A DNA stretch of 64,000 bases from Mycobacterium sp. DL99 (GTDB lineage: Bacteria > Actinomycetota > Actinomycetes > Mycobacteriales > Mycobacteriaceae): the NCBI RefSeq assembly GCF_004762045.1, contig NZ_SJOM01000007.1:4875407-4939406 (forward strand), read 5' to 3'. Below are positions 32,477-40,189 of the stretch, piece by piece. The translations under genes were made by a program, and so were the position numbers. The first letter of the stretch is position 1. Each line of letters begins with the position of its first letter. The notes under the pieces were generated by a model. That model was not told the origin of the DNA, ran no database searches, and worked only from the letters and a program-made list of their open reading frames with translations.

Positions 32477-33508
32477 GTGAGTCAACCAGAGGTGATAGTC
32501 GACCAAGTCGTCCTGCGCGATGGCTTCGTCCCGTTGATCGATATCAGCAGCGCGCAAAACGGCGATCAGCGTCAACGTCAGGCGGTGGCCGATGCCATCG
32601 GCCGGTGCTGCGAGACCAGCGGGTTCCTGCTACTCGTCGGCCACGGGGTACCCGATGACGTGATCAAGGACGTCAACCGCGCGCTACGCGAGTTCTTCTC
32701 GCTGCCGCAGGCGGTGAAGGAACAGGTCGGGTCGGATCCTGCCGATCCGCTGGCCCGAGGGTTCAGCAGTGCCGGCAGCCTGGCGGCCACCAACGATGGG
32801 GCCGACCGCGCGGCTGAGCACGAATCACCGGACCACGTCGAGAAATTCGTGTATTTTCCGCGAGGTAATCCGGAGGGGTTCGACAGGCCCGGGTGGCCCG
32901 ACGATCGCGTGTTCGTCACCGAGCGATGGCCCGAGGTGCCAGGATTCCGCGCGGCCTACCAACGCTATTACGACGAGATGGCCTCCCTTGCCACCGAATT
33001 GGCGCGGCTGTTCGCCTTGGCCCTGGGCCTGCGCGAAGACTGGTTCGACACCTTGATCGACCGGCACAACTCCAACCTGATGGCCAACCACTACCCGGCC
33101 GACGATCAGCCGGCCGGCCACATCCGGCTGAGCCAGCACAGCGACTGGGGCAACCTCACGATCCTGCTGCAGGACGATTCCCAGAGCGGGCTACAGGTTC
33201 TCAACGATCGTGGTGAGTGGCTTGACGTGCCGGTCGTGCCGGGCGCGTTCGTCATCAACATCGGAGACCTACTGGCCAGGTGGACCAACGACCGGTGGGT
33301 CAGCACGGTGCATCGCGTGGTGAGCACCGGAGCACCCACAGCCGAGCGGTTCAGCCTCCCGTTCTTCCACCAGCCCAACTTCGACGCGGTGATCGAGTGC
33401 ATCCCCACCTGCGCGACTGCGGACAATCCACCGCGCTACGAGCCGGTGGTCTCCGGGCCGTATCTGCTCAACAAGTTCAAGATCGCCTACGATCTGGCCC
33501 CCGGCTGA
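32477..33508 (+). CDS. 2-oxoglutarate/Fe(II)-dependent oxygenase, isopenicillin N synthase-like
   Basis: A 343-aa double-stranded beta-helix oxygenase. The Fe ligands are SQHSDWGNLTIL (His-x-Asp) and STVHRVVS (distal His), and RFSLPFFHQPN carries the RxS pair that binds 2-oxoglutarate. The N-terminal DIOX_N region (VPLIDISS ... TSGFLLLVGHGVP) is also clear. Such enzymes hydroxylate, desaturate or cyclise small molecules; the substrate is unknown. It starts at GTG 32477 directly behind the SoxR-like promoter, suggesting redox induction. Confidence 0.88.
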   Translation: MSQPEVIVDQVVLRDGFVPLIDISSAQNGDQRQRQAVADAIGRCCETSGFLLLVGHGVPDDVIKDVNRALREFFSLPQAVKEQVGSDPADPLARGFSSAGSLAATNDGADRAAEHESPDHVEKFVYFPRGNPEGFDRPGWPDDRVFVTERWPEVPGFRAAYQRYYDEMASLATELARLFALALGLREDWFDTLIDRHNSNLMANHYPADDQPAGHIRLSQHSDWGNLTILLQDDSQSGLQVLNDRGEWLDVPVVPGAFVINIGDLLARWTNDRWVSTVHRVVSTGAPTAERFSLPFFHQPNFDAVIECIPTCATADNPPRYEPVVSGPYLLNKFKIAYDLAPG

Positions 33509-33556
33509 GGTTGGGGCTCAGCGCCGCAGAGCCTCGCCGCGTTGACCCTGCTGACG

Positions 33557-33586
33557 TTGCACTATGCCTGAATTTTCGCTCATAAT
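33557..33586 (+). promoter_or_regulatory. hipBA promoter
   Basis: TTGCAC (33557-33562), an 18-bp spacer, and CATAAT (33581-33586). The first hipB-type operator (33562-33585) covers the spacer and the -10, so binding would directly exclude polymerase. The leader would be about 125 bases. Confidence 0.6.
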
Positions 33587-33706
33587 GGTTGACAAATGCT
33601 CGGCTGAGCCGGAGCATGCCATTAATGCCTGAAAAATAAGGCATAAGGGAAGATGGGGAGACCTCAGCCCCGCACACCTCCCTTATGCATGAACTACCTG
33701 GCATAA
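33562..33706. promoter_or_regulatory. Three phased operator copies upstream of hipB
   Basis: A motif of the form TTATGCC-N10-GGCATAA occurs three times: CTATGCC/CTCATAA (33562-33585), TAATGCC/GGCATAA (33623-33646) and TTATGCA/GGCATAA (33683-33706). Centres are 61 and 60 bp apart, and the N10 spacing is the same in all three. The third extends to CCTTATGC/GCATAAGG and overlaps the hipB ribosome site. The layout resembles the multiple HipB operators of the E. coli hip locus. Confidence 0.75.
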
Positions 33707-33717
33707 GGAGCAAGCAG

Positions 33718-33963
33718 ATGCCCGAGCCGCGCCGGACCAAGCCCACCCTGAAATCCACCACGCCGGACATCACCCAGATGGGAGAGGCGTTCGCGGCCAG
33801 GCGAATTCAGCTCGGGCTCACCCAGCAGGTGCTGGCCGACCTCGCTGGCGTCTCGCGCTACAGCATTCAAGCCCTCGAACATGGCACCGGCTCAATCAAA
33901 TTGGCCTCGGTCATCGAAATCGCCGACATCCTCGGCTTACGGGTTCAGGTCACCGCCACATGA
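33718..33963 (+). CDS. hipB: HipB-like XRE-family antitoxin/repressor
   Basis: An 81-aa protein. AAGGAG lies 7 bases before ATG 33718; the in-frame ATG 33685 is rejected because it lies inside the operator and has no ribosome site. An Xre HTH occupies about residues 20-75 (GLTQQVLADLAGVSRYSIQALEHG). In HipBA modules HipB neutralises the HipA kinase and represses the operon. The stop overlaps the hipA start as ATGA. Confidence 0.85.
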   Translation: MPEPRRTKPTLKSTTPDITQMGEAFAARRIQLGLTQQVLADLAGVSRYSIQALEHGTGSIKLASVIEIADILGLRVQVTAT

Positions 33964-35186
33964 CCGACTTTGAGTCGCTACGCGAAATCGCGCATGCCGA
34001 CGTGTATCTCGGCGATCACGCGGTTGCCAGCCTGACCCGCGATGACCGAGACCAAGTCGTGTTCGGCTACCGCGGTCCGGCACCGGCACCTGGCGAGGCG
34101 GTCCGCGACCGGTCGGTGTCGTGGTCGCTGCCCCGCCATGCGGACTACCCACTGGTGACACACGGCGGTGCGGTTCCGCCGTTCTTCGCCGGTCTCCTGC
34201 CCGAAGGGGTGCGCCTCGGAATCGTAACCGCATCGACGAAGACATCGGCCGACGACCATTTCACCTTGCTGCTCGCGATCGGTGCCGACACCATCGGCAA
34301 CGTGCGCGTGCTGCCGGCCGGCACGGCACCGCCTACGCCGGGGCCAATGTTCGACCCCAAGCACAACAATGACTTTCGCGCGGTCTTTGCACGCCTCACC
34401 GGATCGCTGGAGCACGACCCCGTCGGGTTGCCCGGAGTTCAGCCCAAGGTCAGTGCGGCGATGTGGTCCACTCCAGCGACGACAACCTCGGGACCCGCGA
34501 TCCTCAAGCTCAACCCGCCCACCGGGTTTCCCCGCCTGGTCGAGAACGAGCATTTCTTCATGCAGATGGCGGCCTCGTGCGGACTCAGAACCGCGCAGAC
34601 ACATCTGCTGCACGACGCAGAGGGACGCAGTGCACTGCTGGTGGAACGATTCGACCGCCGGGGCGACCTCCGTATTGCGCAGGAGGACGCCTGCCAGGTC
34701 GCGGGGATCTATCCCGCCTCGAAATACCGCATCCACACCGAGACCGCGATCGATGCACTCACCGACGCCTGCGCCCACGGCGGCGGATCACGGGCAGCTG
34801 CCACCCTCGAGTTGTTGCGAATCGTGATGTTCTCGTGGTTGATCGGCAACGGCGACCTGCACGGGAAGAACTTGTCGATCTACTGCCCCGATGGCTTCTG
34901 GCGGCCAACACCGGCATACGACCTGCTGACCACGCAGCCCTACACCGGTTGGCGGGATCCGATGGCCATGAGCCTGTATGGCCGTGCCAACCGTCTTGAT
35001 CGGGCATGGTTCCTCGATGCTGCCGAACGGCTCGGGCTGCGTAGCCGGGCGGTGGCCCGGATGACCGACGACCTCGTTGACGCGGCCCGACAGTGGCCTC
35101 ATCGCTGCAGCGAAATCGGGTTCACGACACGGCAAACCGAACTCCTTACCGACCTGCTCTCGGCACGGATCGACACGCTGAAATAG
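33960..35186 (+). CDS. hipA: HipA-family serine/threonine kinase toxin
   Basis: A 408-aa protein with the couple_hipA N-terminal domain (ending in FFAGLLPEGVRLG) and the HipA-type kinase core. GVQPKVSAAMW is the activation/P-loop region, ILKLNPPTGFPRLVENEHF carries the ATP lysine and Glu, NGDLHGKNLSI is the catalytic Asp/Asn motif, and PAYDLLTT supplies the metal Asp. All catalytic elements are intact, so it is probably active. In E. coli HipA phosphorylates glutamyl-tRNA synthetase and causes dormancy; the target here is unknown. It converges on putB with an 8-bp gap. Confidence 0.87.
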   Translation: MTDFESLREIAHADVYLGDHAVASLTRDDRDQVVFGYRGPAPAPGEAVRDRSVSWSLPRHADYPLVTHGGAVPPFFAGLLPEGVRLGIVTASTKTSADDHFTLLLAIGADTIGNVRVLPAGTAPPTPGPMFDPKHNNDFRAVFARLTGSLEHDPVGLPGVQPKVSAAMWSTPATTTSGPAILKLNPPTGFPRLVENEHFFMQMAASCGLRTAQTHLLHDAEGRSALLVERFDRRGDLRIAQEDACQVAGIYPASKYRIHTETAIDALTDACAHGGGSRAAATLELLRIVMFSWLIGNGDLHGKNLSIYCPDGFWRPTPAYDLLTTQPYTGWRDPMAMSLYGRANRLDRAWFLDAAERLGLRSRAVARMTDDLVDAARQWPHRCSEIGFTTRQTELLTDLLSARIDTLK

Positions 35187-35194
35187 CGGCCGGC

Positions 35195-36154
35195 TCAGTG
35201 CCGCTCGGCCAGGGCGCGCAGGAAGAACATCAGGTTGGCCGGCCGCTCGGCCAATCGCCGCACGAAGTAGCCGTACCACTCGTTGCCGAACGGGACGTAC
35301 ACGCGCACATGGTTGCCCGCCTCGGCCAGCCGGCGTTGTTCGGCGTCTCGGATGTTGTAGAGCATCTGGTACTCGAAACCGTCCACGCCACGGCCGAATT
35401 CAGAGGCCAGTGCCGGTACCGCGTCGATGATCACCGGGTCGTGTGAGGCCACCATCGGGTAGCCCGACCCGGCCATCAGCACCCGTAGGCACCGCAGGTA
35501 GGAGCCGGTGACCTCCTCGGCGTCGCGGTAGGCCACCGAGGCGGGTTCGTCGTAGGCGCCCTTGCAGAGCCTGATCCGGGCCCCCGCCGCGGCGAACTCG
35601 CGGCAATCCGCCTCGGTGCGATGCAGATAGGCCTGCAGAACCGTTCCCAGCCAATCGAATTCGGTGCGCAGGTCACGCACGATCGACAGGGTCGAGTCCG
35701 TGGTGGTGTGGTCCTCGGCGTCCACGGTCACCCAGGCCCCCACGTCGCGGGCCTTGGCGCAGATGGTGTGCGCGTTCTCGTAGGCGATCTTCTCGCCGTC
35801 GCGAGGCAGCGCCTGCCCGAGCGCCGAGAGCTTGAGCGACACTTCCAGCGGACGCACCGCCGCATCACCGTCACCGCGGCGTGCCAACCCGTCGAGCAGG
35901 GCCAGGTAGGACTGCACGGTACGTTCGGCGTCCTCGTTGCTCGCGGTGTCCTCGCCGAGGTAGTCGACGGTGACGAACCGGCCCGAATCCCGCAGCGCAC
36001 CAACGGTGTCGAGCGCGTCGGGCACGGTCTCCCCCGCGACGAAGCGGTCCACCACCTTTCGGGTGATCGGGAGGCGTTCGGCCGTGTGGCGCAGCCGCGA
36101 CGAGTGCGATGCGGCCAGGATCGTCGGGCGGGCAACCCGCTGAAACACGCCCAT
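35195..36154 (-). CDS. putB: Proline dehydrogenase
   Basis: A 319-aa monofunctional flavoenzyme matching Rv1188. It oxidises proline to pyrroline-5-carboxylate with FAD. The barrel motifs include VSLKLSALGQALPRDG, VTVDAEDHTTTDSTL, RIRLCKGAYDEPASVAY, and FEYQMLYNIRDAEQRRLAEAG followed by RVYVPFGNEWYGYFVRRLAERP. It starts 1 bp after the pruA stop, so the two form one operon. Confidence 0.95.
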   Translation of the reverse strand: MGVFQRVARPTILAASHSSRLRHTAERLPITRKVVDRFVAGETVPDALDTVGALRDSGRFVTVDYLGEDTASNEDAERTVQSYLALLDGLARRGDGDAAVRPLEVSLKLSALGQALPRDGEKIAYENAHTICAKARDVGAWVTVDAEDHTTTDSTLSIVRDLRTEFDWLGTVLQAYLHRTEADCREFAAAGARIRLCKGAYDEPASVAYRDAEEVTGSYLRCLRVLMAGSGYPMVASHDPVIIDAVPALASEFGRGVDGFEYQMLYNIRDAEQRRLAEAGNHVRVYVPFGNEWYGYFVRRLAERPANLMFFLRALAERH

Positions 36155-36155
36155 C

Positions 36156-37784
36156 TCAGGCCTCCATGTGCGGGTAGGTGTGGTTGGTGGGCGGCACGAA
36201 CGTCTCCTTGATGGAGCGGGCCGAGGTCCAGCGCAACAGGTTCAGCGCCGAGCCGGCCTTGTCGTTGGTGCCCGAGGCCCGTGATCCGCCGAACGGCTGC
36301 TGGCCGACGACCGCCCCGGTCGGTTTGTCATTGACGTAGAAGTTGCCCGCCGCGTTGCGCAACCGGTCGGCGGCGGTGAGCACCGCCGCGCGATCGTCGG
36401 CGATCACCGCGCCGGTCAGGGCGTAGCGGGCGCCGGTGTCCACGACGTCGAGGATGCGCTCGTACTCCCCGTCCGGATAGACGTGCACGGCCAGGATCGG
36501 GCCGAAGTACTCCGTGGAGAACGCCTCGTCGGTTGGGTCGTCGGACAACAGCACGGTGGGTCGCACGAAATAGCCCTCGCTGTCGTCATATTCGCCGCCG
36601 GCGGCGATTGTGACGCCCGCGGCGCCCTTGGCCCGCTCGATCGCCGCGACATTCTTGGCGAAGGCGCGTTCATCGATCACGGCTCCGCCGTAATTGGTCA
36701 GGTCGGTGACATCGCCGTACTTGAGGTCCGATGTGGCCGAAAGGAAATCGTCGCCCATCTCGTGCCACACCGACCGCGGAATGAAGGCCCGCGAGGCCGC
36801 TGAGCACTTCTGTCCCTGGTAGTCGAAGGCGCCGCGGATCAGAGCGGTGCGCAGCACATCCGGGCGGGCCGAGGCATGCGCGACGACGAAGTCCTTGCCG
36901 CCGGTCTCACCGACCAACCGTGGATACGTGTGGTAGCGCTCGATGTTCGCGCCGACCTCGCGCCACAGGTGCTGGAACGTGGCGGTCGACCCGGTGAAGT
37001 GGATGCCGGCCAGACGCGGATCAGCCAGCGCCACATCAGAAACCGCGATTCCGTCACCGGTCACCAGGTTGATCACCCCGGGCGGCAGCCCGGCGACCTC
37101 CAGGAGCTGCATGGTCAGGTAGGCCGCGAAGGTTTGGGTGGGTGAGGGTTTCCACACCACGGTGTTGCCCATCAATGCGGGCGCGGTGGGCAGGTTGCCG
37201 GCGATCGCGGTGAAGTTGAACGGGGTGATGGCGTAGACGAAGCCCTCGAGCGGCCGGTGGTCGGTGCGGTTCCAGACGCCGGGGCTGCTGACCGGCTGCT
37301 GGGCCAGGATCTGGCGGGCGAACTCGACGTTGAACCGCCAGAAGTCGATCAGCTCGCAGGGGGCGTCGATCTCGGCCTGGTAGGCGGTCTTGGACTGGCC
37401 GAGCATCGTGGCGGCGGCGATCTTCTCGCGCCACGGTCCGGACAGCAGGTCGGCCGCCCGTAGGAATACCGCGGCGCGTTCGTCGAACGGCATCGCCGCC
37501 CACTCGTGTTTGGCGGCCAGGGCGGCTTCGATGGCCGCGCCCGCGTCGGAGTGTTCGGCGTTGGTCAGTGTGCCCAGCGGCGCACTGTGGCGATGCGGCT
37601 GCACGACGTCAATCCGTGCGCCGCTGCCCATCGTCTGTTTGCCGCCGATGACGTGGGGCAGGTCGATCGGGGCGCCGGCGAGGTCGCCGAGCGCGGTGAT
37701 GAGTCGGGCGCGTTCGCCCGAGCCCGGTGCGTAGTCGTGGACCGGCTCGTTGGCCGGCGAGGGCACGTCGGTGATGGCATCCAT
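36156..37784 (-). CDS. pruA: L-glutamate gamma-semialdehyde (pyrroline-5-carboxylate) dehydrogenase
   Basis: A 542-aa ALDH4-type enzyme matching Rv1187. It oxidises glutamate semialdehyde to glutamate with NAD+. The catalytic Cys is in DYQGQKCSAASRAF and the general-base Glu in LVGETGGKDFVVAHA; FNFTAIAGNLPTAPAL is the substrate/NAD region. GGGGA lies about 10 bases before ATG 37784. It is divergent from pruC across 83 bp holding inverted TTGTC half-sites. Confidence 0.95.
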   Translation of the reverse strand: MDAITDVPSPANEPVHDYAPGSGERARLITALGDLAGAPIDLPHVIGGKQTMGSGARIDVVQPHRHSAPLGTLTNAEHSDAGAAIEAALAAKHEWAAMPFDERAAVFLRAADLLSGPWREKIAAATMLGQSKTAYQAEIDAPCELIDFWRFNVEFARQILAQQPVSSPGVWNRTDHRPLEGFVYAITPFNFTAIAGNLPTAPALMGNTVVWKPSPTQTFAAYLTMQLLEVAGLPPGVINLVTGDGIAVSDVALADPRLAGIHFTGSTATFQHLWREVGANIERYHTYPRLVGETGGKDFVVAHASARPDVLRTALIRGAFDYQGQKCSAASRAFIPRSVWHEMGDDFLSATSDLKYGDVTDLTNYGGAVIDERAFAKNVAAIERAKGAAGVTIAAGGEYDDSEGYFVRPTVLLSDDPTDEAFSTEYFGPILAVHVYPDGEYERILDVVDTGARYALTGAVIADDRAAVLTAADRLRNAAGNFYVNDKPTGAVVGQQPFGGSRASGTNDKAGSALNLLRWTSARSIKETFVPPTNHTYPHMEA

Positions 37785-37817
37785 GAGTCAAGAATCCCCG
37801 ACGTGACCCACACAACA

Positions 37818-37866
37818 CTTGTCCGATCAGACAAGCCTAACCGCGTACAGCAGTAGAATCGGACAA
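37818..37866. promoter_or_regulatory. TTGTC half-site array and pruC promoter
   Basis: CTTGTC-N6-GACAAG (37818-37835) is a perfect inverted repeat. Its left part TTGTCCGAT (37819-37827) recurs inverted as ATCGGACAA (37858-37866), directly before pruC ATG 37868. TAGAAT (37854-37859) is the likely pruC -10, 8 bases from the ATG. The three half-sites are good candidates for PruC binding. Confidence 0.6.
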
Positions 37867-37867
37867 C

Positions 37868-39439
37868 ATGCGGACGACGGGTGTCAGCCTGGGCCAACTG
37901 CTGTTGGCGCTGGACGCCACGCTGGTCCGGCTGGTGCAGGCACCACGCGGCCTGGATCTGCCGGTGGCCTCGGCCGCGCTGATCGATTCCGACGATGTGC
38001 GGCTGGGCCTGGCACCGTCCGCGGGGGCCGCCGACGTGTTCTTCCTGCTCGGCGTCTCCGAGAACGATGCGCTGCGCTGGGTCGAGCAGCAGAGTGCGCG
38101 CCGCGCACCCACCGCGATCTTCGTCAAGGAGCCGTCGGCGACGGTGGTCAGCCGTGCAGTGGCCGCAGGCACCGCGGTGGTCGCCGTCGATCCGCGGGCC
38201 CGCTGGGAGCGGCTCTACCGGTTGGTCAACCATGTCTTCGAGCACCACGGTGACGGCGGCCTGCACGATTCGGGCACCGATCTGTTCAGCCTGGCCCAAT
38301 CCGTGGCCGAACGCACGCACGGCATGGTCAGCATCGAGGACGCCCAGTCACACGTGCTGGCCTATTCGGCGTCCAGCGACGAGGCCGACGAGTTACGGCG
38401 GCTCTCAATCCTCGGCCGGGCCGGGCCACCGGAGCATCTGGCCTGGATCGCGCAGTGGGGCATCTTCGACGCGCTGCGCTCCCGGCCGGAGGCGGTACGG
38501 GTGGCCGAGCGTCCCGAACTCGGACTGCGCCCCCGGCTGGCGATCGGCATCTTCGCACCCGCGGTCGACGAGCGCCGGGCCCCGGCGTTTGTCGGCACCA
38601 TCTGGGTGCAGCAGGGCAGCCGCCCGCTCGCCGACGACTCCGAGGAGGTGCTGCGCGGCGCCGCGGTGCTGGCCGCACGCATCATGGCCCGGTTGGCCGC
38701 CGCCCCGTCGACGCATGCCGTGCGGGTGCAGGAACTGCTGGGCTTGCGAGAGCCGGACGAGGCGTCCGACATCGGCCTGATCGCCCGCGAACTGGGGGTG
38801 GCAGTCGACGGCCGAGCCGCGGTGATCGGCTTCGACGGCGGAACTGCCGGCACTCGGCTCGCTGATGTTCTGGCGTTGAGCGCCAGCGCTTTTCGCCATG
38901 ACGCACAGATGGCCTCGGTGGGTTCGCGCGTCTATGTGTTGTTCCCCAGTACCGGTAAGGCAGTGACTTCGTGGGTACGCGGCACCGTGGCGGCTCTGCG
39001 GGCCGAATTGGGGCTGAAGTTGCATGCCGTCATCGCGAGCCCGGTGGCCGGGTTGTCCGGTGCCGCCGCTGCCCGCACCGACGTGGACCGGGTGCTCGAC
39101 ACCGCCGAACGCCACCCCGGGACACTGGCCGCGGTCACTTCACTGGCCGAGGCACGCACCACCGTGCTGCTCGACGAGATCGTCACCGCGATCGCGGCCG
39201 ACGAGCGGCTGATCGATCCACGGGTGCAACAGTTGCGGGCCGAGGAGCCGACCCTCGCCGAAACCCTGGGCGTGTACCTGGACTGCTTCGGTGACGTCGC
39301 TGCGGCGGCACAGCATCTGCACGTACACCCCAACACCGTGCGCTACCGGATCCGCCGGGTCGAGCAGCTGTTGGGGGCCTCGCTCAACGATGCCGATGTG
39401 CGACTGCTGCTCGCGTTGAGTCTGCGCGCGACGGCGTGA
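37868..39439 (+). CDS. pruC: PucR-family activator of proline catabolism (Rv1186c)
   Basis: A 523-aa regulator with an N-terminal PucR-type sensory region, a central GAF-like/GGDEF-like segment, and a C-terminal PucR HTH (ETLGVYLDCFGDVAAAAQHLHVHPNTVRYRIRRVEQLLG). Its M. tuberculosis orthologue activates pruAB in response to proline. It is divergent from pruA as in M. tuberculosis. The leaderless-type -10 and nearby half-sites suggest autoregulation. Confidence 0.9.
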   Translation: MRTTGVSLGQLLLALDATLVRLVQAPRGLDLPVASAALIDSDDVRLGLAPSAGAADVFFLLGVSENDALRWVEQQSARRAPTAIFVKEPSATVVSRAVAAGTAVVAVDPRARWERLYRLVNHVFEHHGDGGLHDSGTDLFSLAQSVAERTHGMVSIEDAQSHVLAYSASSDEADELRRLSILGRAGPPEHLAWIAQWGIFDALRSRPEAVRVAERPELGLRPRLAIGIFAPAVDERRAPAFVGTIWVQQGSRPLADDSEEVLRGAAVLAARIMARLAAAPSTHAVRVQELLGLREPDEASDIGLIARELGVAVDGRAAVIGFDGGTAGTRLADVLALSASAFRHDAQMASVGSRVYVLFPSTGKAVTSWVRGTVAALRAELGLKLHAVIASPVAGLSGAAAARTDVDRVLDTAERHPGTLAAVTSLAEARTTVLLDEIVTAIAADERLIDPRVQQLRAEEPTLAETLGVYLDCFGDVAAAAQHLHVHPNTVRYRIRRVEQLLGASLNDADVRLLLALSLRATA

Positions 39440-39529
39440 GGCGGCCGAAATTGGTGCGATTGGCAGTGCTTCTCGTCCCCCAAGATGACACCTGAGGATT
39501 GACGCGACACGTTCGACGAGGGGTTAACC

Positions 39530-40105
39530 ATGCTGGGGCTGGGCATCCTGTCTTTTCTTCTGGCCGCCGTGCTGGTGTTCTTCGCCATGCGCCCGAAGCT
39601 TGCCTTCTACCTCGATGAGGGATGGAAGTTCCGCAATGAGACCGAGCCGTCGGACACCTACGTGGCGGTCAACGGGGCGGGACGGATCATCGGCGCGGTC
39701 GTGGCCGTGGTCGTGGGCATCGCCTGTATCGGTGAGTACTTCAGCGAGAAGAGCGAGGCACGGGCGGAGAAGGAGCAAGCTGACCTATATGCCGCCGCCG
39801 AGCAGCGGTGTGATTCTGAGGTCAGGCCCCGGTTCAACGAGGCCATCAGGTGGGCCGATGACGGACACATTGCCAATCCCGAGGAACTCCAAGCTCTCGC
39901 CGAGGAACTCGACGTCGAAATCAAGATCACGGCCGGGTCCGCGCCCAGTTTGAAGGGCAAGCCACCCAGCCGCCCGGACAACTTGTTGGTAACTGACCCG
40001 ACCTTGCCGAAATACCACGACATGCTGGTCTATTACAGCGGCTTGCCGTCGTACCTGAGGCTGATGGCGGACCCGGTCGAGTGCTCCGTCGCTCCTCCGC
40101 GCTGA
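39530..40105 (+). CDS. Hypothetical membrane protein with two N-terminal helices
   Basis: A 191-aa protein I do not recognise with confidence. It has membrane helices at about 2-19 and 53-69, joined by a loop PKLAFYLDEGWKFRNETEPSD that recalls small actinobacterial W-x-F-x-EPS proteins. A charged helix (EKSEARAEKEQADLYAAAEQ) and a soluble domain with two cysteines follow. GAGGGG lies just upstream of ATG 39530. Neighbours do not suggest a function. Confidence 0.6.
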   Translation: MLGLGILSFLLAAVLVFFAMRPKLAFYLDEGWKFRNETEPSDTYVAVNGAGRIIGAVVAVVVGIACIGEYFSEKSEARAEKEQADLYAAAEQRCDSEVRPRFNEAIRWADDGHIANPEELQALAEELDVEIKITAGSAPSLKGKPPSRPDNLLVTDPTLPKYHDMLVYYSGLPSYLRLMADPVECSVAPPR

Positions 40106-40189
40106 CCGCTCCCTGTCCATCGTTCGGTTGACACACGAATCAGCCGTGAAGTCGTCGCGCCGAAGCGGCGGGAGGGGCACGGTAGGGGT

